Shown here piece after piece: positions 35,204-44,192 of a stretch of DNA of 64,000 bases. The first letter of the stretch is position 1. Each line of letters opens with the position of its first letter. The notes under the pieces are model-generated. The model did not search any database and was not told the origin of the DNA. It was given only the letters and a program-made list of their open reading frames with translations. The position numbers and the translations under genes are program-made. Origin of the DNA: Crocodylus rhombifer (lineage: Eukaryota > Chordata > Crocodylia > Crocodylidae); the NCBI GenBank assembly GCA_038503035.1, contig JAVSML010025217.1, positions 1 to 64,000 of the forward strand. Reading direction: 5' to 3'.

Positions 35204-36803
35204 TTCCCGGGAGAACTCCTGGTCAAGCTCGGGACTTTGAGTGGGAGGTCTGTAGTAGACTCCCACCATTGTGTCCCCTAGGGTTCTACAGGAACTGGCC
35301 GACGTCATTGCGGGACCCCTGGCACGGCTCTATGAGCACTCGTGGTGCTCTGGCGAGGTGCCGGAGGACTGGAAGAGGGCCAATGTGGTCCCTATCTTCA
35401 AAAAGGGAAAAAAAGAGGACCCGGGAAATTACAGGCCAGTTAGTCTTACCTCAATCCCGGGTAAGCTCTTTGAAAAAATTCTCCTGGCACACATCCAGGA
35501 GGGCCTTGCGGGGGAATGCATGCTCAGGGGCAACCAACATGGGTTCATCAGTGGCAGGTCTTGTCAGACCAACCTGGTGGCCTTTTACGATCAGGTCACC
35601 AAATCATTAGACGCAGGGGTTGCTGTGGATGTAGTCTTTTTGGACTTCCGGAAGGCTTTCGACACTGTCTCTCACCCTGTCCTCATCAAAAAGCTGGGAG
35701 ACTGTGGTGTCGATGCCCACACGGTCAAATGGGTCGCCAACTGGTTGGAGGGCCGCACCCAGAGGGTGGTAGTGGATGGGTTCTTCTCGACCTGGAAGGA
35801 CGTGGGCAGTGGGGTTCCGCAGGGCTCGGTCCTCGGGCCCGCACTGTTCAACATCTTCATCAGTGACTTGGATGAGGGGGTAGAAAGCACCCTGTTCAAG
35901 TTTGCTGATGACACTAAGATGTGGGGGGATGTGGGTGCACTAGAAGGGTGCAATAGGCTACAAGCTGACCTTGACAGGTTGCAACGGTGGGCGGATGAGA
36001 ATAGGATGGGGTTTAACACTGATAAGTGCAAGGTGTTGCACATGGGGAGGAAGAACCGGCACCACACTTACAGGTTGGGGAACTCCCCTCTTGCCAGCAC
36101 GGAGACGGAAAAGGATCTTGGAGTCGTCATTGACTCCACGATGAACATGGGCCGGCAGTGCGGGGAGGCAGTCAAGAAGGCCAACCGTACCCTGTCATGC
36201 ATCCACAGATGCATCTCGAGCAGGTCCAGGGAGGTGATCCTCCCCCTCTATGCGGCACTGGTCAGGCCGCAGCTGGAGTACTGCGTCCAGTTCTGGGCGC
36301 CACACTTCAAGAGGGACGTGGACGATATGGAAAGAGTTCAGAGGAGGGCCACTCGTATGATCAGGGGTCAGCAGGGCAGGCCTTATGAGGAGAGGCTAAG
36401 GGACCTGAACCTGTTTAGCCTCCACAAGAGAAGGTTAAGGGGGGACCTTGTGGCCTGCTACAAACTGGTCAGGGGGGATCAGCAGGTATTGGGGGAGTCC
36501 CTGTTCCCCCGTGCGCTGCCAGGAGTGACCAGGAATAACGGTCACAAGCTGGCGGAGGGTAAGTTTAGATTAGATATTAGGAGGCGCTACTTCACAGTCA
36601 GGGCGGCTAGGGCCTGGAACCAGCTTCCAGGGGAAGTGGTGCAGGCTCCTAGCCTGGGGATTTTTAAAAGGAAGTTAGATGAGCACCTTGCCGGGGTCAT
36701 CTGACCCCAGTGCTCTTTCCTGCTCAGGCAGGGGGTCGGACTAGATGATCTACCTAGGTCCCTTCCGACTCTAGCTACTATGAAACTATGAAACTATGAA
36801 ACT
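35204..36803 (+). mobile_element. 5'-truncated CR1 inserted into the minus-strand CR1
   Basis: Order: 76 bp of filler copied from the host element (35204-35279), CR1 body starting inside the reverse transcriptase at about 35276-35280, stop at 36702-36704, 3' UTR, and tail of ctatgaaa units to 36803. The subfamily differs from the host CR1: its last part reads RGQQGRPYEERLRDLNLFSL where the host has RDQENRSYDDRLRAMGLFSL. The host subfamily must therefore have been present before this one inserted. The truncation and the tail are ordinary for CR1; the filler is not. Confidence 0.92.
35276..36704 (+). CDS. CR1 ORF2, truncated reverse transcriptase
   Basis: About 475 codons, open to the stop at 36702-36704. 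It starts inside the RT domain at RVLQELADVIAGPLARLYEH and contains PGNYRPVSLTSIPGK, NQHGFISGRSCQTN, VDVVFLDFRKAFD (motif A), [26 protein letters not shown] (motif C), EKDLGVVIDSTMN and the C-terminal region ending LDEHLAGVI. The endonuclease and the first RT blocks are missing, so it cannot move. The few residues before RVLQ come from the filler and are not CR1 protein. The lack of stops shows the insertion is recent. Confidence 0.88.
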
Positions 36804-37020
36804 AGGAGGACGAGCTCATCCTGCTTGTTGCCCAGGCTCCTGGCATTAGTGTACAGGCAGGCAAGTGTGCCCTTAGGGGCTCTTGCCTTGCCCACAGATT
36901 GTGCCAGGGCTGGGGCAGGGGTGGGCTCCCTTAAGTGCCCCTTTAAGTGCCTTGGTCCGCTGGCTTTGCAAGGGCCGTTCAGTGGGCCAGCAGGGGCAGT
37001 AGTCCCCCCATCCCCCAGCG
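36804..37020 (-). CDS. CR1 ORF2, N-terminal part, cut off by the insertion
   Basis: On the minus strand an open frame runs from the end of ORF1 to the target duplication. It ends LACLYTNARSLGNKQDELVLL, the conserved first endonuclease motif (the Asn of NARS and the Lys of GNK). The upstream part (LSPLGDGGTTAPAGPLNGP…) is Pro/Gly-rich linker. It overlaps the last codons of ORF1 in another frame, and I see no ATG in it, so ORF2 may be expressed by reinitiation or by a start within ORF1; that is inference. The insertion splits the endonuclease between this motif and ITETWW. Confidence 0.75.
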
Positions 37021-37023
37021 GGC

Positions 37024-38291
37024 TTAGTTTAAAGCCCGGTGGAGCAGGTCAACCAGCCTGGCTGAGAAGAGCCTCCTTCCCAGGGGGGAGAGGTGGAGGC
37101 CATCTCTTCCCAGCAGCTCACTGCCTCTCTCGCCAAAGAGCGGGCTGTGGTCATGGAAGCCAAAGCCTTCCCGATAACACCAGCGCCGCAGTCTTTGGCT
37201 CACCGCATGGATCCTCCTCTCCCTCCTCAGCCCATAGCCCGAGACTGGGAGGATCGATGAAAACACTACCTGAGCTCCCAGACCCCTAAGCCCCGCTCCC
37301 AACTCCCTGTAGCGCCTCATGACCTGGCTGGGGGTGCTCCGAGCCATGTCACTGGTGCCCACATGAATCAGGAGCATGGGGTAGTGGTCTGTAGGCCGGA
37401 GGAGCTGCGGGATCCTCTCCGCAATGTCTCGGATGCGGGCCCCCGGGAAGCAGCAGACTTCCCGGGCTAAGGGGTCGGGGCGGCAGATTGCCCCCTCAGT
37501 GCCCCGCAGGATGGAGTCTCCCACAACAAACACCTTACGCTTTGTCTTGGGGAGAGCGGGGCCAGTAGCTGCGGTCGAGCCTGGGTTGCCTGCGGGAGCC
37601 GGCAACTGTGTGAGCTCTGCTGGGGCTGCAAGAGGTGCGGACCTGTTGCTAAGCTCCGGCGGGGCAGGGGCCTTGGTGTGGCGGGCCTTGGGGCCCTTGA
37701 CCACCTTGGTCCATGCCCCTGACTGGGCAGAGCGGGAGGTCCCAGAGTCCTCCTTAGTCATGGAGGGAGACGGAGCTCTCCCTGCGGCTCCCGGGGGAGA
37801 AGGGCCTGGCAGTAGGAGTCTATCTCCTGCTCGCAGTCCCTGATGGCACGCAGTCTCTGGACTGTGGCCTTGAGCTCCTCCAGCTGGCGCACCAGAGACC
37901 CCAGCAGGGAGCAGACCCCGCAAGGGGAGGGGGCCATGCTCCCGGGCCCCAGAGTCTGAAAAAGGGACAGGCAGCCCCCGCAGCCAAGAGCCAGGGGCTC
38001 TGTCTGCGTGGAGCCCGGAACCATGGGCTCCGTCTGGGTGGCCGTCTCTGAGGTGCCCAGTGGAGGGGCCGCAGAGCCCGAGGGGACCCGAGGGGTGTGG
38101 CGCGTGCCCATCCGTGTCATGCCTCTCGTAGGCTGGCTGCGGCTGGGGCTGACTACTCTGGGGGGGTCGCAGGCAGGGTCTCGTGCCCTCTCACGCCCTC
38201 CCCTGTGCGAACTCCGCGCTAACTCAAGTGCCTGTTTACGCAGCCTGTTCGCGCGGCTCCGGTCGCAGGGCTCCGTGGGGGGCTGGGCCAA
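37024..38291 (-). pseudogene. CR1 ORF1: zinc-binding/coiled-coil plus SGNH esterase, one frameshift
   Basis: Two frames. The 5' part (38291-37758, minus) has a basic stretch (RSRANRLRKQALELAR), a repeated TQTEP, two CxxC pairs 16 residues apart (CGGC and CGVC) and a coiled-coil LLGSLVRQLEELKATVQRLR. The 3' part, ending at 37024, has a Pro/Ala-rich linker and the esterase: VVGDSILRG (catalytic Ser), GARIRDIAERI, LLIHVGTSDMA and DGLHLSPLGRRLF (catalytic Asp-His). A shift between about 37760 and 37800 separates the halves, so either the copy is broken or a base is wrong in the assembly. ORF1 esterases of CR1/L2 elements were described by Kapitonov and Jurka. The true start is uncertain: the frame continues upstream of 38291 and the first codon there is TTG. 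Confidence 0.85.
37083..37110 (-). other. Esterase block V (DxxH)
   Basis: Minus strand DGLHLSPLG, with the Asp and His of the SGNH catalytic triad. With GDSILRG near 37502-37525 the hydrolase site is complete at sequence level. Confidence 0.8.
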
Positions 38292-38392
38292 GTAGGGTCC
38301 TGGGCGGGGGCTTGACCCGGCCCGGCAGCAGGCAGCGGCCTCCTCCTAGCAAGCGAGGAGTTAACCCCTTCCCACCACGAGCCCGCTTACCT
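38276..38392 (-). repeat. CR1 5'-UTR repeat, inner copy (117 bp)
   Basis: Matches 38709-38825 with three mismatches over 117 bp (offset 433 bp). It overlaps the 5' part of ORF1. It ends on the minus strand side with aggtaagcgggctcg, as does the outer copy. Confidence 0.92.
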
Positions 38393-38708
38393 CCGGCTGT
38401 GCTGGGGGTCGGCAGGGGGCTCGGCGGCTGCTGAGCGGGTGTCTGGGGGGCTTCAGGGGAGTGGGGACGCAGCGGGCTTCACCCGCGCATCTCTCACCGC
38501 TCCAGAGCCTACCTGAGTGTGGTATTTTTTTTTGGTTTTTTTTTAATCCCCCTGTTTGGCGGGCCCTTTTAAACTACGCGCATGCACAGTAGGCCTGCCG
38601 TCGGGGAACGCTGGCTTCTCAGGCCAGGGGGGCCCTGCCCCGGATTTGGGGGGCCCTGCCCTACAGGAGGGGGACTGGTGAGTACCCCCTCCTTCACTCC
38701 TCTCTCCC

Positions 38709-38825
38709 TGGGGGGCTGGGCCAAGTAGGGTCCTGGGCGGGGGCTTGACCCGGCCCAGCACCAGGCAGCGGCCTCCTCCAAGCAAGCGAGGAGTTAACCC
38801 CTTCCCACCACGAGCCCGCTTACCT
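38709..38825 (-). repeat. CR1 5'-UTR repeat, outer copy (117 bp)
   Basis: Direct repeat of 38276-38392. It marks the outermost CR1 sequence I can prove. The 316 bp between the copies are GC-rich, contain an A/T-run (38522-38546) and no gene. Such an arrangement would suit a 5' UTR made of promoter-bearing monomers, the second cut short, but promoter function is not shown. Confidence 0.85.
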
Positions 38826-39182
38826 TGTGGTAGCACAGCTAGCTGCAGCATGCTATATTACAGATACAGAAAACCCAACTAAAACTGAAGCTTAGATGAA
38901 CTTTTTCTCTTGTGATTCCACAAATTTTGTCCTAAATTTAGGTGAAACGTTTGACATGATCCCTGGATTTAACACCACTTCCTTAAGTCGCAGTTGCTGA
39001 TGTCCTGTTTCCTTATTCATTTGGCTAAAAAAATTTAGTTTCTGTGCAAAAGTCTAGCAATATCAATAATCCTAAATTGATACACATAGCCTAATGGCTG
39101 TAAACATAAGCTAGTATCATCCATATTAGGACTGGCCCATTCATTTTCATGAAGCCTAGTAAGAAAAAGCCTGACTCCTAGG
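38826..39182. other. No recognisable gene
   Basis: AT-rich flank of the CR1, no features recognised. Confidence 0.5.
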
Positions 39183-39372
39183 CTAGGGACAGACATTACA
39201 CATAAACTGGTTTAAGTGATCAGAAACTGGTTCAAACCTGTAACAGAACAGATGTTCAGTACACATAAACCAGTTTGAAAATGGCTGAAACCTGTTTAAG
39301 ATAAACTTGGTTGACTGTAGTATCAGACTTAGCTGATTTGGGTCAAACTGGTTTATGCAATGTCTGTCCCAG
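39183..39372 (-). mobile_element. MITE, cataaaccagttt family (reverse copy)
   Basis: Ends ctagggacagacatta and, inverted, ctgggacagacattg; followed inside by cacataaactggttt and gcataaaccagttt. This gives terminal repeats of about 28 bp in a 190-bp element, matching 8194-8382 in reverse. An isolated right end of the same kind (gaatgtctgcccctagcc) occurs at about 40246-40263. Confidence 0.7.
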
Positions 39373-39719
39373 ACCTTTTTCTGGTTTAAGCTAAACCAAA
39401 CACCCCCAACATCCCAGCATGCTCTTTAGGATGGGCAGGGATCCCTGCTTCACAACAGAGTTCCTCCTCCCCTCTGCTCCCTGGCTGGAGCTCCAGCAGA
39501 GACTTGCAGGCACAGCAGGGTCTGCCTGGCTTCCTGGTGCCCCTCCCCTTCCTCCTTCTCCCCCCCACCCTCACTGGTTAAGCAGAGATCCCTGCTGTGG
39601 TATACTAGCTAATACTGTGTAAGACAGATAGGACAGTGCCCACTTAGGGTTTTTTGGAGGTAATCAACAGCTTAGATGGTAATGTCCCTGCATTCCTTCC
39701 TTTGGAAAAGGCAGACAAG

Positions 39720-39835
39720 GTTCTTTGGGTAAATCTGATATCTTTTATTAGACCAACTTAAATATTTGAAAAAAAAATTCTTAGCAAGCTTTTGGGTTTA
39801 AAACCCTTCATCTCCAGTTGATGTGTGCTCTTCCT
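39720..39835 (-). repeat. Retro-repeat 3' end with degenerate hammerhead-like motif
   Basis: On the minus strand: gagatga, a perfect stem gggttttaaaccc (39794-39806 on plus: gggtttaaaaccc), aaaa, agcttgctaag, then ttggtctaataaaagatatcag. The order resembles the hairpin repeat at 28582-28622 (CTGATGA, stem II, GAAA, AAGCTT) with two changes in the core. This end type is known to me as a widespread vertebrate repeat; the element's name is not certain. Confidence 0.4.
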
Positions 39836-40264
39836 GGATTAAATGAATAGTAAAAAAGCTAGAGGCTGGTATGCATTTTCCTTTGCAAAAAGCTGTTTAA
39901 GAAGAGCTTGTATGGAGTGAGGTTTTGTTTTCTGATGGGGTATTAAATGTTGATAATAGCTGATAAATGCTCTGTTATTGCGGGGGGGGGGGCGGGGAAG
40001 GAGAGGATGATAGGGGACAGAACCCTTGCCTAATCACAGTGTCCTGCTAGGGCCCAGCCATGGCTCCCTCAGCTCAGTCCTGTGCAAGGGAAGGGAGGGC
40101 TGCTTTAGCACCCCCCAGCTTCTGACCTGAGCCACTGCAGGCATGTGTCTGTATTTCTGGGCTATCTGTCTGGTTACAAAACTGATTTAGCCTGGCAAGG
40201 TTAAACTAACATGCAAAGATTGAATGAATTCAGGATCATGTTTTTTGAATGTCTGCCCCTAGCC

Positions 40265-43200
40265 ATTAAGTTTCAGTTTCTGTTGTGATTGCTCTCTTCC
40301 TCTCTTAGATTTGTTTTTACTAGTATAGGATGTTATGGACATTTAAAAATATTATTGTTATGGTGGAAGTTAAATGAAAACTTACTGAAGTTGTGAGGCA
40401 AGATGGCTACCCTTTATTTAAGAAACAGTTAAGTTCCTTTCTGGGGTGGGTAGAATAACTGAGACAATAGGAGTACAGGGCATATATAAGACTAGGCGGA
40501 AATGCAAATGCAGAGGGCTGAATATTGTTTATGAGAGGCATATAAGTACAAAAAAGCTAGTGAAAAAGGAAGCTAGAAAGCTAAATGAACAGCAAGAGAA
40601 GCAACTGCAATGAGACCAGGAGATAAAACCAAGAAGGAAGGGTTTTAGGACACACTGCTGTCTAGAAAGAAGGCTGGGGCTGTTTGCAAAGAAACTGCTT
40701 TTTCATATTTGATCCCTACTATATTCAGGGATATAGGGCTTGGCATACACTCTTTATAAACAGAAAGGATTGCACTAGAGACATAACAAACTCCATCATT
40801 AATGTTTCCTTTTAACAAAAATAGCATGCAAAACCCTAAATATCAGCTAACTGTTAAGGTCTAAAAAGGTAACATTATTAACACAGCAGGACATGGATTT
40901 GTTCCCAGTATGCCTGGCACACAGACTTCTACTGAGGTATGATGACATTCTTCACAACTAGGACCACACACATACATGCACATTTAGAGGTGAAGTCTGC
41001 TGGACAGACAATAAATGTGGCTTATATGCTTTTCTTCCTCTCAGTCAGGAAGGAATCTGGCTATTTTTAACACATGACAAAATATAATGATATTTCTTGT
41101 GAAAAAGAAGACACAAACATTCTAGAATATATGAATATCTTCTGATAATTCCCTGATTTTTCTCTTTTCTATTCTTCTTGGAAAGAATAGAAGTCCTTTC
41201 AGGAACTCATCTTGTTTATAAAATTTAGATTGGCAGCTCCCAAAATTTGGGTTCATGTACCACCATCTTAAAAATGCTGGAAAATTAAGTGTATGTACCA
41301 TCAATAGCACAGGAACTTCTTGTTTAGATAAACCAATTAGAGGACAAGGCCAAAGCCTTATGACTTGACCTATCACAAATAAAACATGCCTGTACCCGAC
41401 AGATTGAAGCAATCCAAAGACATTTTTTTCACACAAATAATTAGTCAAACAGTTATGAAGATGGATAAATTAATGAATATTATAAGCTTTTGCAGATTAT
41501 TTGAAAAAAATAGAAAAAGGGGGTACATTCTTTGAATAAATTAGGTAGGAATTGTCTGCCGAGAGCCAGTTACAATAGAAATCATGACAAAGAACTTAGA
41601 AACCATGATTCATGGATTTCCCAGGAGCAGCCAAGTGCATCAGCCTATGAAGGACATATAATGGAAGAAAGCTTTCATTTGACAGAAGTTCCAACCATTA
41701 GCATGCACTTTCCCATTGCTGTATATGTAGTGGAGGTAAAGCAAAGAAGTATCTACATTAAAGAGAAAGTGACTTCTGATTCTCAGTCAACTGCCTCTTG
41801 TTATGCCACTCTTCCTCCTTTATATGATCTTTTTCAAGATAAAACGCTGACAGGAAAAAATGAAAACAGTACTGGCAGATATAACCATCTCATGCATAAA
41901 GATATGTAGTTCTGTAATATGGAAATTCAGGACTCTGGGTTTTTTATGTCAGCCTGAACAAGAGGATGGGAAAGTTATGGGGATTTTTTGGTCTTAGTGA
42001 GCAAATCCTTGCAGATACTGAATTCCTGTAAAGCTTTAAAAATTGTGGATCTATAGGAAAGGCAGATCTGTTTGTCTGTCTGTCTTAATTTACCAAGATA
42101 AAACAGAGTTTTACAGTGAAATGCAGGTGTCTTGGCCATCAACAGGTTTTTATCACTTTGATATGTGTTAATTAATTGAGTTATAACAGATTTTTGCTTA
42201 AATAAGTTTCATAATTAATAAGTTGTTATGGCTTTATAGTTGGCACAGATATGTTTTTGTACAGATCTTCAAAGAGTTTTAAGGTAGTTATATCAATGGT
42301 AATCAGAGTGCTGATAAAAGCCCACTTTTTTTTTTCATCCTAATCATGTGTCCTGGCTGTACTCTTAAACAGGGCTACGTGGCATTGTGTTTGCTGGCTG
42401 CAGTAGCTACTTTTTATTGCTGTTTGTATATTTTTTTTTATCTGAATATTTTTAAACTAGGCACTGTACAAACACTGTTTTAAAAGACAGTCACTGCTCC
42501 CAAAATCTTACAGTCTATCTTTGCAGTTACTGTTATGGAGTGGTAGTCTAGTAATAAGTGGTGTCAGTCGGGATGCATTTTCTGCGCCCTTTCTCTACTA
42601 GTTAGGCACTCGGCTATTTCAAACATTCCAGAATGTGGATCTCTTTCAAACAGCTGTCATCATTTTGTTCTATTACAACATGAGATAACAGATTTTAAAT
42701 AATATTGCTATTTTTAGGAAAACTGTATTAGATATTTTAGGCAGTTTTAAAAGTATATTAACAACGACATCCCATTCCTTCCACCAGTACCAACTATTTG
42801 TGCATATAATAAACTGAGACACCTTGGATTCCAATCACACAAACTATTTCTAAGACTCTTCTAAGGAAATAAGAATCTCGATTTACACACAAGGTCATCT
42901 TGCTTAGCAAAACTAAAAATTTTAGCTTGGAATTAAAAACCAACAACTTAGAACAACCCTCCCATCCCCACTAATTCTGCACACCACAACTTCTGAGTGG
43001 CCTTTTTGAAACATCTAGGGCCTTGTTCTCGTGCAACCATAATTCCAAATAAAATAACGGTAACTGAATTTGATGAAAACAGCAAATTTATAGATATTAT
43101 ATTTAGGCTTATATATTTAGTTTTGTTCTACAATAAGATTCTTTGTCCTTCAGTAAGCCATATTGACTCTTACATTAAATTAAGGTACAGGCTATCTACA

Positions 43201-44189
43201 GACCTCCCAGAACTTTGGCTGTTTTGAAAGTGAGAGTGAAATGTTTAACTATCTGAAAATTTACTCAGGCCCAAAATAATGACTGCACAATTGGAAATCA
43301 TGCTATCATTTGGTTTACAGATATAGTGCCAGACCATCAACATAGGGACAGAAAGTGTATTTGACTAGTTGGGGAATCAGCATTTCAACATAGCCCAAAA
43401 CACTATATTTATACATCAATTGTTGAAAATCTGTCAGTACAGCTGAGGTTGGTGGGGGTAGGGGAGGATTGTTTTTGTTTTTTCATGGGAAGATGAATAG
43501 AAGAAAAGAGAGAAAGCATGAAGCATTAAACAATAGACTGAAAATAAAGTAAATTGGCTAAAGCAAAATCTTCAAACAAGGGTGGTTTTTACTTACGTTA
43601 AGTTTTTAATTGTACTGCCAAAGGAAGAGTTCTGTAGATGACAAATCCTGGCACAGAAGCTTTTCTTTGAAGAGTTTTTCCTCCTTAGATATAAGAGTAT
43701 CTGTATCTGGCATGTATCTATGCCATCTCAGCTTGAAGTCTTGTCAAATAGGCTTGGACTTGGGTCATTTGCATGGAAAAGTTAAGCCTAACATGAAGTG
43801 GTATTGGTACACTCAACTTCTCTCCATAAGACAATATCCAGTATGTTGCCATGTGGCACTCTGCTGCCATTATCTTTTCCTTTGAAATATTATGGAGATC
43901 TAACTGTGCATGTTCTTTAAAGATCTTGTGGAAATTTTCAAAAGAGTAGAGGGAGTTAATGTGTCATGACTAAAGTCTAATTTAGGTAAGTGCAATGTGC
44001 TACCTAAGCTCCTTCTTAGATATCACTAAATGGCCCCAGTCAAAAGTCAGGCCTTGTATTTCTAGGTGTTATAGAGACACACAGTGAGAAACAGTATCAG
44101 CCCTGAAAATCTTGCAATCTGATTGGAGACAAACAAAGGAAAGCAAGGGGGAAACAAAAGTACAGATAGCATAGCAGGTTATTGGACAA
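40265..44189. other. Long AT-rich stretch without recognisable gene
   Basis: No family features on either strand. 42462-42530 (cactgtacaaacactg...agacagtcactgctcccaaaatcttacagtct) and 44085-44140 resemble a common ancient amniote repeat. The frame at 41532-41909 (125 codons, plus) is open but has no recognisable motif, no splice context and ordinary AT-rich codons; I treat it as chance. Confidence 0.45.
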
Positions 44190-44192
44190 ACT

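Larger units (their letters stand above)
32396..38825 (-). mobile_element. Near-full-length CR1 LINE, interrupted by a second CR1
   Basis: Minus-strand order: 5' UTR with two copies of a 117-bp repeat (38825-38276), ORF1 (38291-37024), ORF2 (from about 37015 to 32495), a roughly 100-bp 3' UTR and a tail of three gatttcata-type units (32396-32424). Without the inserted CR1 (35204-36803) and one copy of the target duplication, the element is about 4.8 kb, the size expected of a complete CR1. The reverse transcriptase is open and the GC-rich 5' half keeps very many CpGs, so the copy is young. CR1 moves by target-primed reverse transcription, and most genomic copies are strongly 5'-truncated, which makes this one unusual. 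The 5' border is where the repeat stops; whether it is the true transcript start is unknown. Confidence 0.88.

Noticed and set aside
35271..35290. ATG-like start of the plus-strand CR1 frame
   Set aside because: The first codons are filler from the host CR1, not a natural start; the element is truncated inside the RT domain.
32495..35308. One 937-codon open frame on the minus strand as a single gene
   Set aside because: The first 35 codons are read through the inserted CR1's 5' edge and the 76-bp filler; the genuine ORF2 part starts at the target duplication (35203) and continues beyond the insert at 36804.
41532..41909. 125-codon frame as a host gene
   Set aside because: No motif, no splice context, AT-rich surroundings, no supporting neighbour; length is compatible with chance in 64 kb.
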